Source: Pseudomonadales bacterium (GTDB taxonomy: Bacteria > Pseudomonadota > Gammaproteobacteria > Pseudomonadales > Moraxellaceae). From it: 10,965 bases of DNA. This document shows, in pieces, positions 1 through 7,223 of this stretch. The notes beneath the pieces are model-generated. The model was given only the letters and a program-made list of their open reading frames with translations. It was not told the DNA's origin and made no database searches. Within the stretch, counting starts at the first letter, position 1. Each line of letters opens with the position of its first letter. The stretch lies in assembly GCA_013043915.1 (NCBI GenBank), contig JABEVH010000074.1, positions 1-10,965 of the forward strand. Direction: 5' to 3'. Both the position numbers and the translations under genes were made by a program.

Positions 1-832
1 CATCATGCCCACCACCCAGTCCGGCGCCGCGATGACGCCCTACGGCATCGATTTCATCAATGAAAATAATACAGGGTGCCTGCTTCTTGGCCTGTTCAAA
101 CATGTCACGGACACGTGAAGCTCCGACACCGACAAACATTTCAACAAAATCAGAGCCGGAGATCGAGAAAAAGGGAACCTTGGCCTCGCCCGCAATAGCC
201 TTAGCCAACAGGGTCTTACCTGTACCTGGGGGCCCCACCATCAAAGCGCCACGCGGGATACGTCCACCCAGCCTCTGAAACTTGCCTGGATCACGCAAAA
301 ATTCCACAACTTCCCTGACATCTTCTTTGGCTTCATCACAGCCAGCAACATCACTGAATGTTGTTTTAATCTGGTCATCAGAAAGTAAGCGAGCGCGGCT
401 TTTGCCAAAGGTCATGGGGCCACCTCGTCCACCTGCACCACCCTGCATCTGACGCATAAACAACATGAACAAGGCTACGATGATGATGACCGGGAAACTG
501 GCTACCAGCAGCTGCATCCACCAGGACTGCTGCTCTGGAGCGACCCCCTTGACATCAACCTTCTGCTTGATGAGCAAATCCATGATGCTGTTGTCCTGCA
601 TGGCTGGGCGGACCGAGGTGAACGGCACATTTTTACCATCAACCGTTTCCTGCCCATGGATGGTCAATCCATCCACCACCACGCTACGCACCTTCCCGGC
701 CGTCACATCGCTGACAAAATCGGAATAGGACAGCGACTGCACCGCAGGCTGTTGCCCCAGATTGCTATAGACGTAGGCCACCAAAGCCAGTATCGCCACC
801 CACCAAAGCGCTGTTTTAAACCAGTTTTTCAA
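1..832 (-). CDS. ftsH: ATP-dependent zinc metalloprotease FtsH, N-terminal part (cut by window edge)
   Basis: FtsH is the inner-membrane AAA+ protease that extracts and degrades misassembled membrane proteins and some soluble regulators. The 277 codons present hold a first membrane helix (residues about 5-24), a periplasmic domain (about 25-105), a second helix (about 107-126), a Gly-rich linker and the first part of the AAA domain. Walker A is GPPGTGKT at 200-207 and Walker B is IIFIDEID at 255-262. The rest of the ATPase and the HEXXH protease domain lie beyond position 1. The start is TTG at 832: an in-frame TAG lies two codons upstream, no ATG precedes the first helix, and GAGG (840-843) sits 7 bases before the TTG. 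Starting there gives the usual FtsH N-terminus. The gene follows rlmE after 26 bases in the same direction, so co-transcription is likely. Identity is certain; the start is well supported. Confidence 0.96.
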   Translation of the reverse strand, partial: MKNWFKTALWWVAILALVAYVYSNLGQQPAVQSLSYSDFVSDVTAGKVRSVVVDGLTIHGQETVDGKNVPFTSVRPAMQDNSIMDLLIKQKVDVKGVAPEQQSWWMQLLVASFPVIIIVALFMLFMRQMQGGAGGRGGPMTFGKSRARLLSDDQIKTTFSDVAGCDEAKEDVREVVEFLRDPGKFQRLGGRIPRGALMVGPPGTGKTLLAKAIAGEAKVPFFSISGSDFVEMFVGVGASRVRDMFEQAKKQAPCIIFIDEIDAVGRHRGAGLGGGHD

Positions 833-858
833 GGCCTATCCTCATCATGCCATGCCAC

Positions 859-1524
859 TTAAGGCTCATCGTAGCCGTATTCCGGTTCACCCGCCATGAC
901 GGAATGCGGTTCAAAGCCGCAACCCAACATGTAGACCTCCCGGGAACGTGGACGCGAAGCCTGCGGTTTACGGGTCTTCACGTCTTTAAAATGCTTTGCC
1001 ATATCCTTGCGAAAAACATCACTACCTTCGCCCTGAAAGACTTTAACCAGAAAATTACCTCCTGGTTTGAGCACTTTGACCGCCATCTCCAGGGCTAATT
1101 CACATAAATTCATGGATCTGGCCTGATCGACAGCAGCCGTACCGGATATATTGGGGGCCATATCCGAGATTACAAGATCAACCGATCTTCCCGCTATCAT
1201 GTCGAGCAGTGCCTCAAAAACTTCCGCTTCCCTAAAATCCCCTTGCAGGAACTGAACACCCGCCAGGGAGTCCATAGGCAAAATATCGGTAGCGATAACA
1301 ACACCTCGATCACCCACCAATCGTGCTGCAATTTGTGACCAGCTCCCTGGCGCCGCCCCCAAGTCCAACATGACCATACCAGGACGCATCAAACGATCTT
1401 TTTCCTGAATTTCCAATAACTTATAGACAGCGCGGGCACGGTAACCCTCTTTTTGTGCTCGTTTGACATAAGGATCATCAAAATGCTCACGCAACCAAGC
1501 GTGACTGCTCTTGCTTCGGGCCAT
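859..1524 (-). CDS. rlmE: 23S rRNA 2'-O-ribose uridine methyltransferase RlmE (FtsJ/RrmJ)
   Basis: RlmE methylates the 2'-OH of U2552 in the A-loop of 23S rRNA late in 50S assembly, using S-adenosylmethionine. The protein is 221 residues, slightly longer than the E. coli enzyme (about 209). It has the Rossmann-fold SAM motif DLGAAPGSW at 54-62 and the SDMAPN segment at 120-125. The K-D-K-E catalytic tetrad of this family fits K35, D121, K161 (in FLVKVFQGEG) and E196 (in SREVYMLG). The N-terminal stretch with SHAWLREHFDDPYVKRAQKEGYRARA is typical. AGG lies 5 bases before the ATG. It lies upstream of ftsH in the same direction, the same pairing as in E. coli, and is divergent from the SpoU-family gene. 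The acidic tail (about 210-221) is family-variable. Confidence 0.96.
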   Translation of the reverse strand: MARSKSSHAWLREHFDDPYVKRAQKEGYRARAVYKLLEIQEKDRLMRPGMVMLDLGAAPGSWSQIAARLVGDRGVVIATDILPMDSLAGVQFLQGDFREAEVFEALLDMIAGRSVDLVISDMAPNISGTAAVDQARSMNLCELALEMAVKVLKPGGNFLVKVFQGEGSDVFRKDMAKHFKDVKTRKPQASRPRSREVYMLGCGFEPHSVMAGEPEYGYDEP

Positions 1525-1549
1525 GAATACCTGTTACTCAATCCGGGAC

Positions 1550-1578
1550 TGGAGACACACCAGGGAATGACCTAGAAT
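1550..1578 (+). promoter_or_regulatory. Candidate sigma-70 promoter for the SpoU-family gene and yhbY
   Basis: In the 78-base gap between divergent rlmE and the SpoU-family gene, TGGAGA (1550-1555, 4/6 to the -35 consensus) is followed after 17 bases by TAGAAT (1573-1578, 5/6 to the -10 consensus). Transcription would start near 1585, giving a leader of about 18 bases with only a weak GGA before the ATG at 1603. This is inferred from consensus matching only. I could not pick a convincing promoter for rlmE on the other strand. Confidence 0.4.
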
Positions 1579-1602
1579 CGGCGTTTTAGCTGGATCTAGC
1601 TC

Positions 1603-2367
1603 ATGGACGTTATAAGTTCAGCGCGTAATCCCATTTTTCGCGCCCTGTGCCAACTTCGGGATGAAGCCCGCGAACGTCGCCTCACGGGAAGCATTTTGCT
1701 TGATGGGGCGCATCTCGTCCAGTCCCTGTTACATAGCGGCCACATGCCCAGGCAACTTATTTTGACTGAAACCGCTGCACAGCATCCTGAAGTAGCTGAC
1801 CTACTACTACAGTGCCCTGTGCCTCGCCTCTGGCTAAGTCAGGCTCGCATGTCTCAATTGAGTGAGTTAAACACTCCGCAAGGCATACTGGCCATCGCTG
1901 CCCGCCCTACTCCCCGACAGGTCGCCAGCAAACATGCTGCCATTATGGATCGTATTCAAGATCCTGGTAATTTAGGTACGTTGCTACGTACCTGCGCAGC
2001 GGCAGGCGTAACTGAAATTTATTTATTGCCGGGGACGACCGACCCCTACGCTCCCCGCTGTCTGCGCGCGGCTATGGGAGCCCATTTTCACCTGGCTTTG
2101 CATGAAACCAGTGCTGATCTGAAAGATTGGCTTCCCCGACGCATGGCCGTTACCGTTCTGGAAGATTCAACATCTCTGTATGAAGCTGACTTGGAAGGGC
2201 CTTGGGCCTGGGTATTTGGCAACGAGGGTCAAGGCGTAGCCCCTAAATTGCAAGCATGGGCTAATTTGCGTGTTCATATACCCATGGTGGAAGGAACTGA
2301 ATCCCTAAATGTAGCTGCTGCTGCTGCCATTTGTCTGTTTGAACAAAGACGCCGCTATGGCGCTTGA
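1603..2367 (+). CDS. SpoU/TrmH-family RNA 2'-O-methyltransferase (RlmB/YsgA-like)
   Basis: A 254-residue SPOUT-class methyltransferase that should transfer a methyl group from SAM to a ribose 2'-OH of rRNA or tRNA. An N-terminal substrate-binding region (about 1-100) includes LLDGAHLVQSLL at 32-43. The C-terminal knotted domain carries the three SpoU motifs: motif 1 with DPGNLGTLLRT (120-130; N123 and R129 are the key positions), motif 2 WVFGNEGQGV (203-212) and motif 3 with IPMVEGTESLNVAAAAAI (226-243), which forms the SAM-binding knot. The architecture resembles the RlmB/TsnR/YsgA type rather than the tRNA Gm18 enzyme TrmH, but the exact target nucleotide cannot be read from the sequence. 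It lies between rlmE and yhbY, both ribosome-assembly genes, which favours a 23S rRNA substrate. The Shine-Dalgarno sequence is weak. Confidence 0.88.
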   Translation: MDVISSARNPIFRALCQLRDEARERRLTGSILLDGAHLVQSLLHSGHMPRQLILTETAAQHPEVADLLLQCPVPRLWLSQARMSQLSELNTPQGILAIAARPTPRQVASKHAAIMDRIQDPGNLGTLLRTCAAAGVTEIYLLPGTTDPYAPRCLRAAMGAHFHLALHETSADLKDWLPRRMAVTVLEDSTSLYEADLEGPWAWVFGNEGQGVAPKLQAWANLRVHIPMVEGTESLNVAAAAAICLFEQRRRYGA

Positions 2368-2389
2368 GTTAACATGTCAGCACATTAAC
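2368..2389 (+). other. Small imperfect hairpin between the SpoU-family gene and yhbY
   Basis: Directly after the stop codon of the SpoU-family gene, GTTAA-CA-TGT pairs with ACA-TTAAC across a CAGC loop: 8 base pairs with a two-base bulge. No U tract follows, so it is not an intrinsic terminator. It could be a weak mRNA-processing or stability element, or chance. Confidence 0.25.
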
Positions 2390-2402
2390 AGAGCAACGAC
2401 TT

Positions 2403-2717
2403 ATGACCCTTTCTGCCGACGATAAAAAACACTACCGTAGCATTGGCCATCAGCTCAAACCCGTGGTGCTCTTGGGTGCGCATGGGGTCACAGAACCCCT
2501 GTTGCAGGAAATCCAGCGTGCCCTGGATGATCATGAATTGATTAAAGTTCGCATCAACGGCGAAGACCGTGAAAGTCGCGAAGCTGCCATTGCCTCCATT
2601 GTACAAGCTACCGGAGCTATTGCCGTACAGCGTATCGGCAAAATACTGCTCTTGCTACGCCGCACTGAAAAACCTAATCCGCGCCTGTCCAATCTCATGC
2701 GCCATACCCGCGCCTAA
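2403..2717 (+). CDS. yhbY: YhbY/CRS1-family RNA-binding protein, 50S subunit assembly factor
   Basis: A 104-residue single-domain CRM (CRS1-YhbY) RNA-binding protein, close to the E. coli length of 97. In E. coli, YhbY associates with pre-50S particles. Diagnostic segments are KPVVLLGAHGVTEPLLQEI (about 19-37, carrying the GxxG-like loop of this KH-related fold), HELIKVRI (43-50) and the final strand IGKILLLLRR (78-87). The C-terminal tail is basic and probably flexible. It lies 35 bases after the SpoU-family methyltransferase gene in the same direction, so the two are probably co-transcribed, and it is followed by a hairpin terminator. In E. coli yhbY is the immediate divergent neighbour of rlmE; here the methyltransferase gene intervenes. 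The ribosome-binding site is poor (a GAG 9 bases upstream of the ATG). Confidence 0.95.
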   Translation: MTLSADDKKHYRSIGHQLKPVVLLGAHGVTEPLLQEIQRALDDHELIKVRINGEDRESREAAIASIVQATGAIAVQRIGKILLLLRRTEKPNPRLSNLMRHTRA

Positions 2718-2730
2718 AATGATCCGTCAG

Positions 2731-2756
2731 AAAAACGCCCTGATCTACAGGGCGTT
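2731..2756 (-). terminator. Intrinsic terminator between convergent units
   Basis: A perfect 9-bp stem AACGCCCTG / CAGGGCGTT with a 5-base loop (2743-2747). On the minus strand the stem runs into TTTTT (complement of 2731-2735), giving a standard rho-independent terminator for the carA-carB-greA-Bax inhibitor operon. On the plus strand the stem is followed only by a mixed T-containing tail (TTCATT), so it may also stop yhbY transcripts, less efficiently. Confidence 0.85.
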
Positions 2757-2775
2757 CATTCCAAGCTACCTTCTT

Positions 2776-3504
2776 TCAGTTACGTAATTTTGATAGTAAT
2801 CGCAGCATCTCCAAATACATCCAGATCAGTGTTACCACCAGACCAAATGCGCCATACCATTCCATGTACTCAGGCTGCCCTTCATTGACCGATGCCTCGA
2901 TCTGGGCAAAATCAATAATCAGATTAAATGCAGCCAAACCTGTTACAAAGAAGCTAAAACCTATGCCAGCAAGTGAATTCGAACCGATGAGTGGAGCCTC
3001 TATATGAAACATGCCCAACACCATGGCTATGATGTAGTACACAGCCACACCCGCCGTTGCAACCACCACACCACGCACCAAGCCCGGCGTAGCTCTCAAC
3101 AGACCCGTACTGTAGGCCAACAACATCACCGCCATCGTAGCAAAGGTCAGGCCCACGGCATTGAAGACCAACCCACCATATTTCTGTTCGTACATGGCCG
3201 ACACTGAACCCACCACCAGCCCTTCCAGCAACGCATAGACAGGAGCCAGTATACCTGCCCACTGTGGCTTATTAATGAGCACTAGAACAGCGACCAGACC
3301 TCCAATACCTCCCAACAAGGTCAGGCCCATGGCAGAAGTCGGATCCTGATAGAACTGATGCCAGCTTATACCTGCCGTTGCCACAACCATAGCCAACAAC
3401 ATGGCTGCCTTGTTAGAAGTTCCGAGTAAAGTTGCCTTACGGCTACTCACGTCACCTGTAGTCTCCAAGCGTCGACCCAAAACCGGATTACTGGATCTCA
3501 ACAT
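2776..3504 (-). CDS. Bax inhibitor-1-like (YccA/YetJ superfamily) seven-helix membrane protein
   Basis: A 242-residue polytopic inner-membrane protein of the TMBIM/Bax inhibitor-1 superfamily, matching the bacterial subgroup whose N-terminus reads RSSNPVLG. Seven hydrophobic segments are visible at about 33-49, 58-77, 82-102, 112-132, 143-165, 176-198 and 218-238. Structurally studied relatives (Bacillus YetJ) are pH-sensitive calcium-leak channels with a paired-Asp sensor. Here the plausible counterparts are D198 (in FNLIIDFAQIE) and E232 (in WMYLEMLRLL), so one member would be Glu; this assignment is inference. Two in-frame ATGs exist, at 3510 and 3504. AAGGAG ends 2 bases before the first and 8 before the second, so I chose 3504. 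The Shine-Dalgarno directly abuts the greA stop, so this is the last gene of the car-greA operon. The physiological role is unknown. Confidence 0.88.
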   Translation of the reverse strand: MLRSSNPVLGRRLETTGDVSSRKATLLGTSNKAAMLLAMVVATAGISWHQFYQDPTSAMGLTLLGGIGGLVAVLVLINKPQWAGILAPVYALLEGLVVGSVSAMYEQKYGGLVFNAVGLTFATMAVMLLAYSTGLLRATPGLVRGVVVATAGVAVYYIIAMVLGMFHIEAPLIGSNSLAGIGFSFFVTGLAAFNLIIDFAQIEASVNEGQPEYMEWYGAFGLVVTLIWMYLEMLRLLSKLRN

Positions 3505-3512
3505 CCTCATCT

Positions 3513-3518
3513 CTCCTT
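3513..3518 (-). promoter_or_regulatory. Shine-Dalgarno that decides the Bax inhibitor-like start
   Basis: AAGGAG lies immediately after the greA TGA. Spacing is 8 bases to the ATG at 3504 but only 2 to the ATG at 3510, so the downstream ATG is the better start. Confidence 0.7.
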
Positions 3519-3519
3519 A

Positions 3520-3996
3520 TCAGATGTGCCTGACGGCATCAATTTCATACTCTACCACACCCGCCGGGGTTTGCACCGATACCACATCACCCACTGTTTT
3601 CCCAATAAGAGCTCTCGCCATGGGCGAATTCACGGAAATCTTGCCGCGCTTGATGTCAGCCTCATCATCACCAACGATCTGATAGGTTTTAGCTTCTTCG
3701 GTATCCACGTTGATAATATCCACCGTAACACCAAAAATAACCTTATTACCCACCGGCATAGCTTTTACATCTATGATATGGGCACTAGAGAGCTTGCTTT
3801 CAATATCCTGAATGCGTCCCTCGGTAAATCCCTGCTGTTCCCGTGCGGCATGGTATTCAGCATTTTCCTTCAGGTCGCCATGGGCTCTGGCTTCAGCAAT
3901 GGCTTGAATGATACGAGGTCTCTCTGTCATTTTGAGACGATCCAGCTCCTCGCGAAGAGCCTGGGCTCCCTCACTGGTCATGGGAAAACGCTGCAT
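3520..3996 (-). CDS. greA: Transcription elongation factor GreA
   Basis: GreA enters the secondary channel of RNA polymerase and stimulates cleavage of backtracked transcripts, releasing stalled complexes. The 158 residues equal the E. coli length. The N-terminal coiled coil (about 1-75) carries the tip residues D41 and E44 in the hallmark ARAHGDLKENAEYHAAREQQG (split here as 37-47 and onward), which coordinate the catalytic magnesium. The C-terminal FKBP-like domain (about 80-158) includes VGNKVIFG and ISVNSPMARALIGKTVGD. The start ATG overlaps the carB stop as TAATG. AAGGAG (4005-4010), formed by the Lys-Glu codons at the end of carB, sits 8 bases before it. Translation is probably coupled to carB. 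carAB followed by greA is a common proteobacterial arrangement. Confidence 0.98.
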   Translation of the reverse strand: MQRFPMTSEGAQALREELDRLKMTERPRIIQAIAEARAHGDLKENAEYHAAREQQGFTEGRIQDIESKLSSAHIIDVKAMPVGNKVIFGVTVDIINVDTEEAKTYQIVGDDEADIKRGKISVNSPMARALIGKTVGDVVSVQTPAGVVEYEIDAVRHI

Positions 3997-6900
3997 TACA
4001 ACAACTCCTTATGCAAATCCTGCAAACGACGAACCTGAGCTACCGCATCTACCTGAATAGCTTGGCACACGGCACGAGCACCACTAATCGTCGTCGTATA
4101 ATATACCTTGGCCTGCAGGGCAGAACGTCGAATTGAGAAAGAATCCTGTGTCGCCTGCTTACCTTCGGTCGTATTGATAATCAGGCTGATTTCACCATTT
4201 TTCAACATATCGACTATATGTGGCCTGCCTTCCGTGACCTTATTAACACGGCCACACTTGATGCCGGCAGCTTCCAGGTCTCTTTGCGTACCGCGTGTTG
4301 CTACGAGATCAAAACCAAGACTGGTCAATGCATGGCCAATTTCTGGCAAATGCACTTTATCTGAATCGCGCACCGACAGAAAAGCTCGCCCCCCCTCCGG
4401 TAACTTCTCATTAGAACCTAGTACTGCCTTGTGAAAAGCTTCGGCAAACGTAGCCCCCACTCCCATGACCTCGCCCGTGGACTTCATCTCCGGCCCAAGA
4501 ATAGGATCAACCCCGGGAAACTTGGCAAACGGGAACACCGCTTCCTTGACACAAAAGTAGGGAGGGATGATTTCGCGCATAAATTGTTGCGATTCCAGAC
4601 TGCGCCCTGCCATGCAACGAGCAGCAACCTTAGCCAGAGAAACCCCTATGCACTTGGACACAAACGGGACCGTTCGTGATGCCCGCGGATTGACTTCCAG
4701 CACATAAACATCATCACCCTTCACGGCAAACTGCACATTCATCAAGCCAATAACGCCTAACTCACGTGCCATCGCCACGCTCTGAGTGCGCATAACATCA
4801 AGCACACTCGCCGACAGGGAATAGGTTGGCAAGGAACAGGCCGAGTCGCCTGAGTGTATACCCGCCTGTTCGATGTGCTGCATGATGCCGCCTATGACCA
4901 CATCTTTACCATCACTTACGCAATCCACATCCACTTCAGTGGCATCGTCCAGAAAACGATCGAGCAAGACCGGGCATTCATTCGATGCCTGCACGGCAAC
5001 CCTTAAGTAAGTACGCAGCTCTTCCTCGTTATGTACAATTTCCATAGCACGCCCACCCAGCACATAAGAGGGGCGCACCACCAGAGGGTAGCCAACCTCG
5101 ACGGCCAAACGCACCCCTTCTTCCATGGAACGAGCTACTCGATTAGGCGGTTGTCGCAAATTCAAACGATCTACCATCTGCTGAAACCGTTCACGGTCTT
5201 CTGCTCGATCTATCGCATCCGGGCTAGTCCCAATAATGGGCACCCCTGCTGCCTCCAGAAATTTCGCCAATTTCAAAGGTGTTTGTCCACCGTATTGAAC
5301 GATCACGCCTTCCGGTTTTTCAATACGCACGATTTCCAGCACATCCTCTAGCGTTACCGGCTCAAAATACAGGCGGTCCGAGGTGTCATAATCGGTGGAA
5401 ACCGTTTCGGGGTTACAGTTGACCATGATGGTTTCAAAACCGTCTTCATGCATGGCCAACGCAGCATGAACACAGCAATAATCAAATTCGATACCTTGGC
5501 CAATACGATTGGGGCCTCCACCCAATACCATGATCTTGCGACGTGAACTTGGCTCTGCTTCGCAAGTTTCTTCGTAGGTGGAGTACATATAGGCCGTCGT
5601 CGAAGCGAACTCCGCTGCACAGGTATCCACCCGCTTATAAACAGGATGCACACCCAAATCAGTACGACGACGGCGAACTTCCTTCTCGCTGACACCGATC
5701 AGGCTGGCAATGCGCGTGTCCGCAAAGCCCTTACGTTTGAAGCCCCACAGGGTTTGACGATCTAGTCCTCCGAATCCCGCCAAGCGTATCTGTTCCTCGG
5801 TCTTGATCAAGTCAGCGATCTGAACCAGGAACCAGCGATCAATACGTGTCAATTCAAAGACTTCTTCCAGCCCCATACCTAAGCGGAATGCATCACCGAT
5901 GTACCAAATGCGTTCCGGGCCAGGCGTATGCAGTTCATTGCGTAATCTGGAGAGTATCTCATCCTGATCTGCACTCAGGCGCGGGTTAAATCCATCCGAG
6001 CCCACCTCTAGCCCACGCAAAGCCTTGTGAAGCGATTCCTGAAAGGTGCGACCTATCGCCATGACCTCACCCACCGACTTCATTTGCGTGGTCAGCGTAG
6101 GTGCAGCCTGGGGAAATTTTTCAAAATTAAAACGCGGAATCTTGGTAACGACATAATCAATGGATGGCTCGAATGAAGCAGGCGTCATACCCCCGGTAAT
6201 ATCATTGCGTAACTCATCCAGGGTATAACCTACGGCCAACTTGGCAGCGACCTTGGCAATAGGAAAGCCCGTTGCCTTGGATGCAAGCGCGGATGAACGC
6301 GATACGCGCGGATTCATCTCGATAACGACCATGCGACCATCATCAGGATTGATTCCGAACTGCACATTGGAGCCACCGGTCTCAACACCAATTTCACGCA
6401 ATACCGCGATAGATGCATCGCGCATGATCTGGTATTCCTTGTCCGTCAGGGTTTGTGCCGGAGCCACGGTAATCGAATCACCGGTATGCACACCCATGGG
6501 ATCAAAGTTCTCAATAGCGCAAACTATAATGCAGTTGTCATTACGATCACGCACCACTTCCATTTCATATTCTTTCCAGCCGATCAGCGACTCATCGATG
6601 AGTAGCTGACGAACCGGTGACATCTCGAAACCGCGTTCGCAAATATCAACGAACTCCTCACGGTTATAGGCTATCCCCCCCCCTGACCCCCCAAGCGTAA
6701 AGGACGGACGAATAATGCAGGGGAAACCAACTTGCTCCAGAATAACCGCAGCCTCTTCCATCGTATGAGCAATACCTGATCGCGGGCAGGCCAGACCTAT
6801 ACGACGCATAGCCTGATCAAATAGCTCCCGATCTTCAGCCATACGAATAGCTTCCTTGGAAGCACCTATCAACTCCACACCAAACTTGGCAAGTATCCCA

Positions 6901-7214
6901 TGACGATCAAGATCCAGAGCACAGTTCAGCGCCGTTTGCCCCCCCATGGTGGGTAAAACAGCCTGGGGACGTTCCTTCTCCAGGATGCGAGCCACCGTCT
7001 GCCAGTTGATCGGCTCAATGTAGGTAGAATCCGCCATAGCTGGATCCGTCATGATCGTCGCCGGATTGGAATTGACCAGGATAACGCGGTAACCTTCCTC
7101 GCGCAGTGCCTTGCAAGCCTGAGCTCCTGAGTAATCAAACTCACATGCCTGGCCGATTACAATCGGGCCGGCACCAATGATCAATATGCTGCTTATGTCT
7201 TCACGTTTTGGCAT
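3996..7214 (-). CDS. carB: Carbamoyl-phosphate synthase large subunit CarB
   Basis: CarB makes carbamoyl phosphate from bicarbonate, ammonia supplied by CarA, and two ATP, feeding arginine and pyrimidine synthesis. The 1072 residues match E. coli (1073). Order: carboxyphosphate ATP-grasp half (about 1-400; R129, R169, G175-G176, glycine loop 178-180, and VIEMNPRVSRSSA), oligomerisation domain (about 400-555), carbamoyl-phosphate ATP-grasp half (about 556-935; RPSYVLGGRAMEIV and VLEVNPRASRT), and allosteric MGS-like domain (about 936-1072). Nucleotide-effector contacts known from E. coli look conserved (ATRGT, VNKV, IINTT). The ornithine-site Asp1041 is Thr1040 here (VYYTTT). HIEQAG and SGDSA, which hold two other ornithine ligands, are intact. 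A nine-G run codes for G178-G180. The gene starts 9 bases after the carA stop with a weak Shine-Dalgarno. Confidence 0.99.
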   Translation of the reverse strand: MPKREDISSILIIGAGPIVIGQACEFDYSGAQACKALREEGYRVILVNSNPATIMTDPAMADSTYIEPINWQTVARILEKERPQAVLPTMGGQTALNCALDLDRHGILAKFGVELIGASKEAIRMAEDRELFDQAMRRIGLACPRSGIAHTMEEAAVILEQVGFPCIIRPSFTLGGSGGGIAYNREEFVDICERGFEMSPVRQLLIDESLIGWKEYEMEVVRDRNDNCIIVCAIENFDPMGVHTGDSITVAPAQTLTDKEYQIMRDASIAVLREIGVETGGSNVQFGINPDDGRMVVIEMNPRVSRSSALASKATGFPIAKVAAKLAVGYTLDELRNDITGGMTPASFEPSIDYVVTKIPRFNFEKFPQAAPTLTTQMKSVGEVMAIGRTFQESLHKALRGLEVGSDGFNPRLSADQDEILSRLRNELHTPGPERIWYIGDAFRLGMGLEEVFELTRIDRWFLVQIADLIKTEEQIRLAGFGGLDRQTLWGFKRKGFADTRIASLIGVSEKEVRRRRTDLGVHPVYKRVDTCAAEFASTTAYMYSTYEETCEAEPSSRRKIMVLGGGPNRIGQGIEFDYCCVHAALAMHEDGFETIMVNCNPETVSTDYDTSDRLYFEPVTLEDVLEIVRIEKPEGVIVQYGGQTPLKLAKFLEAAGVPIIGTSPDAIDRAEDRERFQQMVDRLNLRQPPNRVARSMEEGVRLAVEVGYPLVVRPSYVLGGRAMEIVHNEEELRTYLRVAVQASNECPVLLDRFLDDATEVDVDCVSDGKDVVIGGIMQHIEQAGIHSGDSACSLPTYSLSASVLDVMRTQSVAMARELGVIGLMNVQFAVKGDDVYVLEVNPRASRTVPFVSKCIGVSLAKVAARCMAGRSLESQQFMREIIPPYFCVKEAVFPFAKFPGVDPILGPEMKSTGEVMGVGATFAEAFHKAVLGSNEKLPEGGRAFLSVRDSDKVHLPEIGHALTSLGFDLVATRGTQRDLEAAGIKCGRVNKVTEGRPHIVDMLKNGEISLIINTTEGKQATQDSFSIRRSALQAKVYYTTTISGARAVCQAIQVDAVAQVRRLQDLHKELL

Positions 7215-7223
7215 TTAGAGTTC

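Noticed and set aside
2368..2389. Hairpin before yhbY as a terminator
   Set aside because: No U tract follows and the stem is short, AT-rich and bulged; it is listed only as a weak structural element.
3526..4038. 170-codon plus-strand frame over greA
   Set aside because: It lies antisense to greA, whose protein is unmistakable, and its translation resembles no family I know.
5354..5695. 113-codon minus-strand frame inside carB
   Set aside because: It is out of frame with CarB on the same strand and has no protein-like features beyond being open.
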